Source of the DNA: Ctenosaura bakeri
Lineage: Eukaryota > Chordata > Lepidosauria > Squamata > Iguanidae
Reading direction: 5' to 3'
Assembly (NCBI GenBank): GCA_948474755.1
Contig: CAOLHI010000565.1
Location: 248,001-312,000, forward strand
DNA: 64,000 nucleotides
Shown here piece after piece: positions 26,791 through 37,407 of the stretch; the stretch's first letter is position 1; each line of letters starts with the position of its first letter. A model generated the notes under the pieces. It was not told where the DNA came from and searched no databases. It saw only the letters and a list, made by a program, of their open reading frames with translations. The position numbers and the translations under genes are program-made.

Positions 26791-27229
26791 GCACTTTTAC
26801 ACTAATAGCTGCATAAATTCTAGATCTCCTTGGCGTAGGACTTTTTCCCGGTTGGCTGTTCTTACCCTCTTATGACGAGGGTGTAAACTGGGTTCTAAAC
26901 CAAGGGTCAAAATAATGCAGTACATCTTTGGACTGCAAGTCCCAGCATTCCTAACCAGCATGGCCAGTGGTGAGGATCAGAGTAGACCCATCATATCAGA
27001 GGGGTTTCCTTAAGTGATGATTTACTCTTAAGCACTTGCTGTATTAATGAAACAACCAAGAAATATTTTGCACCAGTGCCTTTGTCTCAGCTTGATCACC
27101 CTTGAATCCCTTTTGCTTTGGTGGCCCTTTTCAGGCCCCAAATTAACAGGTTATAAAGATAAGCTTGAAAATGTTATTAGAGTGTTCTCTAATAGCAATA
27201 GAAGCATTGAACATAGGCAGTCCTTTTTT
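26791..27229. other. Unannotated intronic sequence
   Basis: 26925-26990 contains a CTGCAAGTCCCAGCATTCC MITE-like phrase. Otherwise no identifiable feature. Confidence 0.4.
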
Positions 27230-27451
27230 TTAATTTATTTATTTGTATCCCGCCTCTCCATATGGATCGAGGTGGCGAACAACTTACAAATAGCATGTAT
27301 TTCGATACATTTCTATACATGCCCCCAACAAGCTGGGTACTCATTTTACCGACCTGCGGAAGGATGGAAGGTTGAGTCAACCTTGAAGCCCGGCAGGATC
27401 GAACTCACAACCTTGTGGCTTGCAGTACTGGCATTTAACCACTGTGCCACC
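27230..27451 (-). mobile_element. tRNA-derived SINE, type A (L2-like tail)
   Basis: On the minus strand it starts GGTGGCACAGTGGTTAAATG (A-box region), has GGTTGTGAGTTCGATCCTG (B-box), a ~60-nt body ending GCTTGTTGGGGGC, and a tail running to TTTATTTATTTGTATCCC reversed. The head matches the adjacent + strand copy, but the tail differs and resembles L2-type 3' ends. The same tail is on the copy at 47038-47263. Confidence 0.75.
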
Positions 27452-27464
27452 AGATCAGAATACA

Positions 27465-27681
27465 GGAGCCTTGGTGGTGCAGTGGTTAAATGCTAGTACT
27501 GCAACCACAAGGTTGTGAGTTTGATCCTGCCGGGCTCCAAGGTTGACTCAGCCTTCCATCCTTCCGCAGGTCGGTAAAATGAGTACCCAGCTTGTTGGGG
27601 GCAATTAGCTAAAAATACATTGTAAACCGCTTAGATAACACTCAGTTGATAAGCGGTATAGAAATAAATGCTATTATTATT
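27465..27681 (+). mobile_element. tRNA-derived SINE, type B (Sauria-like, Bov-B-type tail)
   Basis: GGAGCCTTGGTGGTGCAGTG carries the A-box, and GGTTGTGAGTTTGATCCTG the B-box of an internal RNA polymerase III promoter. The body matches 27230-27451 in reverse. The tail (TTGTAAACCGCTTAGATAAC ... GATAAGCGGTATAGAAATAA) ends in ATT repeats and resembles the Bov-B-related tail of Sauria SINEs. It ends 88 bases before the last PIK3C3 exon. Confidence 0.78.
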
Positions 27682-27769
27682 ACTGGAAAGCAATGTAAAA
27701 CAGCCTTCAACTTAGCAAGAAAATGGATGTCTCATTTTATATCTGATTTGTTCTCTCTTTCTCACCCAG

Positions 27770-27784
27770 TACTGGAGAAAATGA
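27770..27784 (+). CDS. PIK3C3: PIK3C3 terminal coding exon (Tyr-Trp-Arg-Lys-stop)
   Basis: After the acceptor TCTTTCTCACCCAG, the codons TAC TGG AGA AAA TGA complete IHKFAQ from the exon at 13352-13477 to give the invariant VPS34 C-terminus ending FAQYWRK. Phase 0 matches the upstream donor. These four residues belong to the last kinase helix, whose truncation is known to abolish or strongly reduce lipid-kinase activity and membrane binding, so skipping this exon would be damaging. The coding part is too short for any ORF caller and is recognised only by its fit to the protein end. The rest of the exon is 3'UTR. Confidence 0.9.
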   Translation, partial: YWRK

Positions 27785-28420
27785 GCACCGTCAAATTCTG
27801 AAGGCAAGAATTCAAGGCTGTCCGTGATGCTGCGTGTGATGGCACCCAGTGGATTGTACTGAATCTTTTACCAACTTGTATAGTTAAACCTTATCTGGGC
27901 TTTCATTAAAGCTAAGTCAAGGGTGGCTTCCGCTGTCTTGGTATTTCAGGCGCAATATTTTGAAAACAGAGTAATGTTGTCCAAAGCCAAAGACAATAAA
28001 GAGATAAAGTCTTATGCTTCTCTAGGTATATCTCGATGTTGCAGAGCAAACTGGAGCTTTCTGCTGTACTTAACATGGTCCCATATGGTGCCTGGAGAAG
28101 GACACTATTGACTTTCTGTATTCACTATTGACTTTCTGCATTGCTGAAACGTCATGGACTCGGGATTGACATCTTGGATGGATTTATTTATTGACCTGAC
28201 AGCCCTTTTGGAAGGAGCAAATGCCTGATCCATTCTTTTAGAGACAGATGTTCCTAGCAAGTGCCAGCAAACGCCCACCTATGATGAAAGAAAATTGAAC
28301 AGCATTTTTGATGTTCTTTAGAAGTTCATGAAATGAGTGTTCCAACAGTCACTCCTTTGGTTTAAAAAAAAATGTGTACATTGAATCATCCAATTCTAAT
28401 AAAATTCTTTTGATGCATCC
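27785..28420 (+). other. PIK3C3: PIK3C3 3'UTR (inferred extent)
   Basis: Sequence following the stop, free of recognisable transposons to about 28420. Candidate upstream poly(A) hexamers are ATTAAA at 27905 and AATAAA at 27995. The strongest is AATAAA at 28398, followed by T-rich sequence. The end is inferred from that signal and could be earlier. Confidence 0.65.
28398..28403 (+). terminator. Poly(A) signal AATAAA, probable PIK3C3 mRNA end
   Basis: Canonical hexamer in TCTAATAAAATTCTTTTGATG, with T-rich downstream sequence (TTCTCTTAATTTTATC) about 25-35 bases on. AATAAA at 27995 is an alternative that would give a shorter 3'UTR. Confidence 0.6.
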
Positions 28421-29601
28421 TTAAGTTCTCTTAATTTTATCATCATTTATCTTCCTCAGCTTTGGATTTTCAGATATAAAATCCCCCCCCCCATTAGTCT
28501 CTGTCCCAGATTAAGTGATGTCAACACCTTTGTGTTGTTTGCAGGGAAATACTGCCACAAGATAGAGAAGCCTTGTATCCTGTTGTGACTTTATGGGACA
28601 CATGTTCACCATGGGACTAATAGGTGAATAGGAAAAATTAATTTAAATTGTTCTATATAAATACTCAGTTGAAAAGGCTTCATTCATCCACATTGGTTAA
28701 CTGAGGCAAGGGAATGTTAGACTGCAATAATACCAGTACATGAGCTAAACTGAACTGGGCATTGCTGGGAAGTCTTCTCCTTCCAGACTTATGTGGAGAC
28801 ACCATTTTCCATTTGAGTGTGTGAGTGAAATCTTTTTACCATCAACCCTATTTCCTCTTATCCAAAAACCACATTTTTGTGCCGTCCCTGTTTTCTCCAG
28901 TGCTAAAAATGTGTTGGGTTTTTTTGAGGAAAGTAGAAACCATAAAACTAGATTGTTCTCCTGGGCTATATACAGCAATATTGCTTTTCTTACCAGCAGC
29001 ATCCATTACAAAGACTTCTGTGACTCAGAAGAGATTATAACTATGGCACATACACACACAGAAAACTATTGAAAATATAAAACTTAGACAAAAACCTAGA
29101 AGCTTCCCGTGAACAGAACTTGTGAAACTGGATATTTTGCTTTACACTTCTGCAAACAGTAATGAGTACATGATTGTCTCTGCTCAAGACAAATGGTGGG
29201 CTTTGAATGAACAATTGATTTTTCCTTCTGGACCCTGGACAGCAACCAAAAAAAAGGATGATGTTGTTTCCACAGCTTTAGAATAGTCTGATTTGCAATA
29301 TCAGTACCATTTGAGCCAACTTCTGCTCCAGCATAGGTAAACTTGCTGCCGAGGTAACCCTGCCTCCTTTCAGCTCACCTTGTGCGACGGACTTGACTTC
29401 AACTCATCAAGTTAGTAACGGAAGCATTCCTTGCTCTTCATTGACCGTGTACCTTAAAGGTCAATTTCTAGGAAGTGAGCACTGGAGGCAGTGCAAATGG
29501 TTAGGTAAGTGCATGAGAATGGTAAGGATAAAATCCTTGCAATACTTTGATGCTCAGTGGTACACCCTGTCATCCTCTGCATCTCTTCTTATTTAACTAT
29601 A
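28421..29601. other. Intergenic sequence after PIK3C3
   Basis: No coding or repeat family recognised. It contains short homopolymers (C9 near 28484) and moderately AT-rich unique-looking DNA. Confidence 0.45.
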
Positions 29602-30070
29602 CAGTGGCCCCTCCACTTTTGCAAGGGGTCAGGGTGCAGAACACACATGAAAGTGGAAAAACCACAAATAACTCCCCGCACAGCCCCCTCCCATTCCCTC
29701 CTGGGGCTCCCCTCTCCCATTCCCTTGCCTTTTGCCTACCGGGATCAGAGACAAGGGAATGGGAAGGGGCCTCCAGAGGAGAGAAGGGAGGCTTTCATGA
29801 GCCTTTCCCCACCCCATCCCTTTGTCTCTTGCCTTGGCACGACTTCTCAGGGCCAGGGCCAGAGGCAAAGGAATGATAGGGGGAGCTCCAGAGGGAAGAA
29901 AGAAGATACACACGTGTGTCCCCCTCCCGTCTCCTTGCCGTTTGTCCTCTGCTCCCCAGCAAAACACAAGGAGATGAGAGGAGGAGGAGGAGAATGGGTG
30001 GGGGGAGTCACCTGCCTTCCTCATGAATAATCAGATTCCAAAAGGTCGAAGCCACAAATGTGGAGAGCTG
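29602..30070. mobile_element. TA-flanked MITE with GC-rich unique interior
   Basis: The left terminus CAGTGGCCCCTCCACTTTTG is inverted at the right end as CACAAATGTGGAGAGCTG. TA lies on both sides (29600-29601, 30071-30072). The interior is rich in CCCTCCC/GGGAGG and encodes overlapping long frames on both strands, which is a composition effect. It belongs with the element at 642-1112 by its ends but not by its interior. Confidence 0.65.
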
Positions 30071-30084
30071 TATATTTATTTTAA

Positions 30085-30545
30085 AATTATTATTTATATC
30101 CCACGTTGTTCTCGATAATGGAAAAAGTGTGGCTAGCAACATGTTAAAGCCAGGACAGACAAAAGCTATACAAAAATATAAATAAAAGTATAAATGTAAA
30201 AAGTTACTTAAATATAAATATAAAAGTTACTTAAAAGGCACTTAATTTATGAAGTTAAAATTATTGCAATTCATCAGAAGACTGTATAAACCACAAAACA
30301 GCACAGCAGACAACCATTTCCAAAGGTCGGACAGTGTTTTGATTTTTTCCAGCAGAAGAAGAGCGTGGAGGGGGCCCTTTTAGCCTCCCTGATGAAGCCT
30401 GGGAACAGCTACCAAGAAAGCCCTTTCTCTTTTTCCCACCAAACAAGCCCGAGAAGGTGGTGAGCCAAAGGCAAGGATCCTTTGTGAAGATCTTTAGGCT
30501 TTGATGGGCTCATAAAGAAGGATGCAGTTTTTCATGTAACTTGGA
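30085..30545 (-). mobile_element. L2 LINE 3'UTR fragment
   Basis: The reversed L2 end (ATTATTTATATCCCACGTTG) is followed by an A/T-rich stretch and the 3'UTR landmarks CCCTTTTAGCCTCCCTGATG and CAGCTACCAAGAAAGCCCTT, and ends near AGGCTTTGATGGGCTC. No reverse transcriptase part remains. Confidence 0.55.
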
Positions 30546-31168
30546 CCCAAGCTGTAACAACCCTTCTCTCTCTCTCTCTCTCCTCACTATGCCCACTTGG
30601 TATAATCCGAGTAATGTGCAAAGATGAAAGTAAACATACCCCATTATTGAACATGGCCAAAGAGAACTGGCAAAACAGTCCGCAGTGGTCATTACTTTCC
30701 ACCACATTTCTGTCTTCTTGTTTATTCGTCCAGACTGGAGAGATCCATTTGGTGCTTTCACCATCTCCTTTTGTTCCCAGCAGCCTGAATAATGTGGTGT
30801 ACTATGAAAAGTGCAGAGGGGGTTAATTGTGTACCTCGGCCACATCCAGGCCTTTCAGAAGTATGTTCCATACCACTAGCGTTTTGAGCAAGACAGATGG
30901 AGCTCTTGTCTGAATCAAAATTAACTGTCCGTGTTATGCCTGACGCACACTTGCAGACCGAGGGAATAGAGCCCTAGCGCTGACAGCTTGTGATGTCTCC
31001 CACATCATTGGTTCGGCTTTCACATGGAAGAAGGGAAAATCGTTCCTTGCATCCCAAAGTAACTAAACAAAAAAACCGCAAAGCAGGCTTGCTTTGTTGG
31101 TAAAGAACCACCAATGGCAATCCAGAGGATTACCCAAATTTTAATTCTGTCGTAGCAGGGGAAAAAAC
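30546..31168. other. Intergenic sequence with a short (TC)n
   Basis: A CT run lies at 30566-30583. Otherwise no feature recognised. Confidence 0.45.
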
Positions 31169-31555
31169 TCATAGAATCGTAGAGTAGGAAGAGACCACAA
31201 ATGTTGGGCACTCTAGAGTGCCTGCCATTAATATGTAATTTAGAGTAGAAGGGAAGTGGCCTTGAAGATGCAGCTGGACTAGTACAAGCCTGGGAATGCA
31301 ACTGCCATGATAGAGAACAAGGCTCTGCTCCAAAGGCTTAAGGGGGATGGTTAAGGATAGTGGGAACTTAATTGCTTGTTCTCTGTTACTTCACCAGTCT
31401 GAGCTCTGAAGATGTGCTACATGTACTACAATTCCAAAATAAAATGCTTTCAAAAGAAGCTTTGAGACTGTAGCTCTTTGAGATCTGACAACAAGGGCCA
31501 TCGAGTCCAACCCCCTACCATGCAGGAATACACCGTCAAAGTATTCCTAACAGAA
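31169..31555 (-). mobile_element. CR1 LINE tail, split by ~290 bases of unrelated DNA
   Basis: TCATAGAATCGTAGAGTAGG to AAGAGACCACAA (31170-31200) is the reversed CR1 end. The CR1 text resumes at AAGGGCCATCGAGTCCAACC (31493) and continues through CATGCAGGAATACACCGTCA to 31555. The intervening 31201-31492 is not CR1. Either an insertion or a rearrangement split the copy. Confidence 0.7.
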
Positions 31556-33282
31556 TTAAATTCCTACACATACTTCAATTCTACCTTTTCAGCTTGATCT
31601 TTCAGGAAGTGCATTAATTTCCCATGTTCTTGACCTAGTCAATGAGCTTGTACTATCTGAAGTGCATGTGATTCACGGCTCTGTAGTCTCTACTGCAGTG
31701 GATGGCCATCTGTGATGATGGTGAACTCGGATGGGGCCACACAGCTGGTCCATTGTGTGGCTTTAGGCTCTGCCACTCGGTACATCCTTCACCCAGCAAC
31801 CCTGAAGCACCCAAAATCAGTGATAGATATTGACAAATGAGTGTAGGAAAGTAATCGTGTCTGTCAGGGGTGCTGGGTGGGAAGAAGCTTTGATGTCCTC
31901 CATCCACAGCAATCTTGAAGAACGTTCTCATTCAGCCTCACACAGGAGTTGTGTTCAAATAATATGTTTCTATAAAGAGCCTCGCACTAATGATAGTTAT
32001 ATCTAATATATAAAAGTCAAAGTTTGACTGTTTGTCTGTGCCAGACGAAGACCTCATATGATTGGCTGCCTAAGAAGATTCTATAGAATCCTGGGGTTTG
32101 CAGTTTAGGGAGGGGCCTTTCAAATTCTCAGCCAAGGAGCTCTTGGGCCTCAGTCAACTGTGTCTGTCTTGAATAGGCTGTTTGCTATGGGGACAAGGCC
32201 TAGCAGCAAGGAGGAGGGCAGTGTATTCCCTCAGGAACCGAACCTTTGCATGTTAATACCTCTGAATAAAGATTGGATTGGGGAATATGAGGAAAAATTA
32301 CAGGTACTGGACAAGATAGTTTGGGGAGTTAGAGACACAGGATCCCAAATCTTTCTAACAAGTATTACCTATGAGAAAATAAAATCCCAGGCAACTCTGA
32401 GTATGTGTGTGTGTGTGTGTATATATATATTAGTTTGCAATATTTTGAAGAAACTCTTGTCTATTATAGTCATAAATAGTTTATAAACCTCATTGTTGCT
32501 CCTTCCTTAGTTATTTGATTCACATCTTACCTTTGTCCCAAAACTGGGACCCTCCATAAAACATGAAGGAGCACTTGTTCTGAAGGTAGACAGTCCAGAG
32601 TTTGAACCCCAACATTTCCAATCAGATCTGCACCTCCTAGCTTTCCACACCACTGCAGCTCAGCAATACCTGGAGGACCACACCTTGCCCAACCTTCAAT
32701 AAGAAGGATCAGGCAGCAAATGATGGGAAAGATATCAGTCTTACCTTTGCAGAGCCACCATTTATCAGACTATTTGTGTCTACATGAACAGATTCTCCTG
32801 GTTAGTTGAATGAACAGTTTTCTATAACATAAGGCAACTTTTATATTAAAGTAAAGGAGAAATGGACCTGCCTTTGCAAACCATGTCTGATTTTTTCCTG
32901 TGCCCCCCACCCACTCACCTCATCCCTGTGTAAACAAAACCATATCCCACTGGTAGCATCCAAAACTTAGAAGAGCTGACCAAAAATGACTTATCTAGGC
33001 TCATCGTTGCTTAGCTTCCAGCCAGAAAGCACAAGCAGTTCTATTTAAACTGGCATTTAAGACCTTAATTGATGGTTATTTCTAATTTCCAGTAGCTACA
33101 AGGTGTTGGAAAAGGGAGAAGATTCTTTAAATACTGTTTCATTGTATATTTGTTATATTTTCTGCTTTGGTTAGTTACCCTGGCTCATATTATTATTCTA
33201 GGAGTTGTAATTCAAAACAAGTAACTTCCCCAGGTTCTGTTCCTAGTCTTCTGGGGTCAGTCATCACAGTGGGAAGGAGTCT
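31556..33282. other. Intergenic sequence with a half-MITE and a (TG)n(TA)n tract
   Basis: 32078-32165 is half of the palindromic MITE family (AGAATCCTGGGGTTTGCAGT, CAAATTCTCAGCCAAGGAGC). 32404-32430 is a TG then TA dinucleotide run. Frame 32160-32486 (108 codons) has no recognised domain. The remainder is unassigned. Confidence 0.45.
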
Positions 33283-33830
33283 TAGAATCATAGAATCATA
33301 GAATCATAGAAATGTAGAGTTGGAAGAGACCCCAGGGGCCATCCAGTCCAACCCCATGCCATGCAGGAACACCCTCAAAGCACTCCCGACAGATGGCCAT
33401 CAAGCCTCTGCTTAAAAACCTCCAAGGAAGGAGACTTCACTACACTCCATTGAGGCAGCAGATTCCACTGCTGGACAGCCCTGACCATCAGGAAGTTCTT
33501 CCTGAGGATCAGGTGGAATCTCCTTTCCTGCAGCTTGAACCCATTGCTCCTTGTCCTGGTCTCTGGAGCAGCAGAAAACAAGCCCTCTCCCTCCTCTACA
33601 TGGCATCCCTTCAGATATTTAAACATGGCTACCATGTGCCCTCTTAACCTTCTCTTCTGCATACTAAACATCGCCAGCTCTCTAAGTCTGTCCTCATAGG
33701 GCATGGTTTCCAGGCCTCTCACCATTTTGGTTGCCCTCCTCTGGACTTGCTCTAGCTTGACCATGTCCCTCTTGAATTGGGGTGCCCAGAACTGGACACA
33801 GTATTCAAGATGAGGTCTAACCAAAGCAGA
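33283..33830 (-). mobile_element. CR1 LINE, 5'-truncated 3' end
   Basis: The reversed tail of ATCATAGA units at 33283-33310 is followed by minus-strand frame 33375-33824 (149 codons, [20 protein letters not shown] through LDGHLSGVL) without a break. It is one of the better preserved C-terminal pieces in the window. Confidence 0.92.
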
Positions 33831-34533
33831 ATAGTCTTATCTTGGGTTGACCATCCATTCATCTGCAAAAGAAAGCTTTATAGAGAAGAACAAGATAAGA
33901 AATAGCCAGCTTAAACCAAGAGTGACAACTGTGCAGGCATTGAACTGAAGCTCCTAGTATCCTTCACCATTGGCTGTCATGGCTGGGACTGCTGGGAACT
34001 GCAGTCTACCAAGATTAGAAGGTCCACATTATTCCCATACTTAGCTTAAACCTCCCTTCCTTTTACCTTGCTCCTAAACACAGATTTTCTCTGCCTATTG
34101 CTGGATATACTGTTTCAGCAACAGAACAGGAAGAGGAAAAATTTCCATTATTTACCTATCTGGCCATTGAAGTCTTCTTGCATTGCCTTCAATACAGGTG
34201 AAACGTGGGGAGAATCCTAGATCCACAGTTGCCAAACATGAACCCATTTAGTGAACGAGTAGACAGTGAATTGTAGCTTAAGAAACGTCACTTGCCCATC
34301 TTCGCAAACCTACCTACCGTATAATATGAATGATTTTACTTCACTTTAATAAGACTTGAAATCAAAAGTTCTGGTATATTAAAGTAACCAAGCGCTATCC
34401 AGCCTTGCTATATGAAACTGTCTATTCATGTGCCTTCCTATTGAGTATTAGTGAAATCGTACAGGCATGCAGTGTCTTGACAGCAGCAAAAGAGGATAAA
34501 GAATGGAATTGCACTTCCAATTTCCATGCTAAA
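33831..34533. other. Intergenic sequence
   Basis: 33940-34020 has a MITE-like phrase (GGCTGTCATGGCTGGGACTG, GGGAACTGCAGTCTACCAA). The rest is not recognised. Confidence 0.4.
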
Positions 34534-34614
34534 AAGAAGAAGAAGAAGAAGAAGAAGAAGAAGAAGAAGAAGAAGAAGAAGAAGAAGAAGAAGAAGAAGA
34601 AGAAGAAGAAGAAG
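34534..34614. repeat. (GAA)27 microsatellite
   Basis: Twenty-seven uninterrupted AAG/GAA units. On the + strand they produce a poly-lysine run in an otherwise meaningless frame. Pure purine tracts of this kind can adopt triplex structures and vary in length. Confidence 0.97.
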
Positions 34615-34777
34615 CAGCCTCTTCTGACACTCTCATCAAAATGCCACTTTCCTTTCTTTCATACATATATCCAAATCCAGGTCATTTTTATCCCACATAG
34701 GATGAACACAGTATCTTAACAGAAACTACTCCAGCATATGTCTGCAGGAACAATTCAGGTCAAGTGAATTGGCTTCA

Positions 34778-34852
34778 TTTGAGGCCCCTCCCTCAACTGC
34801 AAAGCCCAGGATTCCATAGGATGTTAAAAGTGGAATAATAGTGCTATAACAG
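34778..34852. mobile_element. Half of a palindromic MITE
   Basis: AACTGCAAAGCCCAGGATTC, then ATAGGATGTTAAAAGTGGAA and TAATAGTGCTATAACAGT are the right half of the family seen complete at 61327-61525. The left half is missing, and a CR1 tail follows directly. Confidence 0.6.
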
Positions 34853-34854
34853 TT

Positions 34855-35255
34855 TCATAGAATCATAGAATCATAGAATCATAGAATCATAGAAATTCAG
34901 AGTTGGAAGAGACCACACAGGCCATCCAGTCCAACCCCCTGCCATGCAGGAACACCCTCAAATCAATCCTGACAGATGGCCATCAAGCCTCTGCTTAAAA
35001 ACCTCCAAGGAAGGAGACTCCACTACACTCCGAGGCAGCAGATTCCACTGCCGGACAGCCCTGACTGTCAGGAAGTTCTTCCTGAGGTTCAGGTGGAATC
35101 TCCTTTCCTGCAGCTTGAATCCATTGCTCCTTGTCCTGGTCTCTGGAGCAGCAGAAAACAAGTCCCCTCCTTCCTCTACGTGGCATCCCTTCAAATATTT
35201 AAACACAGCTATCATGTTTAAATATTTGAAGGGATGCCACGTAGAGGAAGGAGGG
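34855..35255 (-). mobile_element. CR1 LINE with 5' inversion (foldback)
   Basis: Minus-oriented CR1 from the ATCATAGA tail (34855) through frame 34958-35215. At 35217 the sequence turns around: 35217-35255 is an exact inverted copy of 35165-35203 (39 of 39 bases), separated by 13 bases. This is the signature of twin priming or a fold-back event at insertion, leaving a short inverted 5' segment of the same element. Confidence 0.88.
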
Positions 35256-35424
35256 ATATGGCCAAAGAAAGAGAACAGCCTAGCCTTGTTCTGGACTTGG
35301 GCATTTGGAAACAGACTTTAGGAGTGAGAAGAATTCTCACCATTAATGAGATAGAGACCAACACTGGCCTTCTCAGCTTGGAGATCTTCCAGCATCCCCA
35401 ATAGAACTGGGACGCTAGTGCTCT
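35256..35424. other. Intergenic sequence
   Basis: No feature recognised. Confidence 0.4.
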
Positions 35425-35632
35425 GTCACACTACGGAATTGTGGCACTATTATTCCACATTAACTGCCATGATTCCAACCTATAAAATCATGGGATGTGT
35501 AGTTTGGTGAGGTGCCCAATCCCTCTGGTTGAAAATTCTAAATGCTCCTCCCTAAACTGCTTCTCACAGGATCCCTTAAGATGTTGTCATGGCAGTTAAA
35601 GTGGAACAATACCACTATAATTCTGCAGTGTG
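35425..35632. mobile_element. Palindromic MITE, divergent subfamily
   Basis: The ends TCACACTACGGAATTGTGGC and ACTATAATTCTGCAGTGTGA are inverted copies. The interior halves (GATTCCAACCTATAAAATCA, CAGGATCCCTTAAGATGTTG) pair loosely. No coding capacity. Confidence 0.6.
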
Positions 35633-37200
35633 AATAGGCCCCTGGGTAAGCTTTGGGTTCTCATGTGAGTGAGTGGGGAATCTGCTGTAGATTTTTACCA
35701 AAACTTTAAAGGAATTATCAATGTGCTGATGTTACTTTGTAGGACATGGTTCAGAACCTTGGGTGCAATGTTTAAAATTGAGAATAAATCCCAGAATAGA
35801 TGCACTGACATTGGTGTCACGAGCTGCTGTTGCCAAGATTTTTATTTTTTATTTTATTTTTTTTAGTATGCAAAACCAACATTTCTTGTATCTTGTCTCT
35901 GGACAAAATTGGGACCTCTTTTTTTGTCATGGACCTAAGCACACCCACACAGCGAGAATGACAGGATGACTTGGCTGATTGCAAAGACACAAGCAATCAA
36001 TATTCTGGGTTCATACAAGAAGGAAACAGTGGGCCCACTTTCCAATATTGCACATTTGTGGAAAGGTGCAAAGGACACTCACAAAAATTTGCAAAAGGTC
36101 TGTCATCTCATGGAAGCTCTTGTTAAGGGGGAAAAAATGTGCTGTTGAAGCAATATACTGAGGAACACCAACACACTCTGAGACAGCCTGTTCCACTGTT
36201 TAACTGCTCTTTCTTTCGGGAAGTTCTTTCTAATGTTTAGATGAAATCTTTTTTTTTCCTAGGTCACATGATTTTGGATGCAGAAAATGCATTTATAACC
36301 ACGCATTGCAATGGACAGGGAGAGCAAATGGGAATGCTTTAGGTGAGCGAGAGAGACAGAAGGGTTTCACATGCAGGAAGTTCTGTCCTATCTAAACTCC
36401 AATGGCTCCAACAGCATGAGAGGTGGAGGAGAGGGAATGCTGGAATTTCCCAACAGTCCCAACACACTACTATATTGTCACCCAAATCTGAGGGGAGGGA
36501 AATAACATTTCCAGACTCTTTTGTTTTAAAAGCGCTGACCACAGGCGTTGGAATGCAGACTTGACCATTTTCTTATTGCCTCAAAGAATACCATGGTTTT
36601 TAAGGTTCTGTGTCCCATCACAGCAGCTGGACCAATCACATCAGCCACGGCTGCAACTCCTGGGCAAACTGAGCCATTAAAAATAATAAATCACTCCCCA
36701 CCAGTCTTGTGTCTTCGGAAAAGCATTGACCGCTCAATTATTTTCTCCCTCTTTCATCTTCCCAATGAAAGCATCATTTTGCGTTAGCTCTTCCAGCTAA
36801 TTTGGTCACACGGAGCACCTGGTATCTCCACCGAGGAACAAGATATGACACCTTCTGTAGTGTTCTGACCTTTTACTCCGTTGCCTCATTTAGCTTGCAT
36901 CCTACAGCTGGGTGCAGCACTGAAGCGACTCCTGAGCAGATGACAGATGTTCTGCTCTGATAGCAAAGCCTTCCATCAGATTCAAGGGAGCGGAGGATCT
37001 CTGTGCATTGCCATGCTCTATAGCAGAACCTCTAATTTAAGACAAAGAGCATCTGTATTGCAGATGGAAGGCCTTTAAAAAGGCTGGCTTTGAACATTGA
37101 ATTTCATGGGCCTGAAATGCAGAAGCCCATTTTCAAGTGTCCCTAGACCCGGCTCAGTTCTGGATCCCCTTTGACTCTTTTGATGTTTTGGTGACACAAA
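35633..37200. other. Intergenic sequence with a CR1 scrap
   Basis: 36180-36255 (AGACAGCCTGTTCCACTGTT, GGGAAGTTCTTTCTAATGTT) is an old minus-strand CR1 fragment. 36600-37140 is unique-looking and repeat-free to my eye. No gene is supported. Confidence 0.45.
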
Positions 37201-37407
37201 GGCCATTTTGACATTCCACTATTATAGTACTCTTATTCCACTTTCAATATATCCTGTGGAATTCTGGGGTTTGTAGTTTCCTGAGGAGGCCCAAGAGCTC
37301 TCTGGCTGAGAATTCAAAAGGTCCCTCCCTAAACTGCAAACCCCAGGATTCCAGAGGAGGTGGAAAGTGGAATAACTGCACTATAACAGTCTAGGGCAGA
37401 AATTGCC
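37201..37407. mobile_element. Palindromic MITE
   Basis: It opens GGCCATTTTGACATTCCACT and closes GGGCAGAAATTGCC, with inverted halves (TCTGGGGTTTGTAGTTTCCT against AACTGCAAACCCCAGGATTC). AAA flanks both sides, consistent with a 3-bp target duplication but too simple to be conclusive. Confidence 0.65.

Noticed and set aside
27047..27496. 149-codon frame upstream of the last PIK3C3 exon
   Set aside because: It reads through two head-to-head SINEs. No splice or domain support.
29557..30030. Frames of 157 (+) and 131 (-) codons
   Set aside because: Both fall inside a TA-flanked MITE with CCCTCCC-rich interior. No motif, and both strands are open.
34405..34719. Frame with a long poly-lysine run
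   Set aside because: The run is a GAA microsatellite read through, and the flanking residues match nothing.
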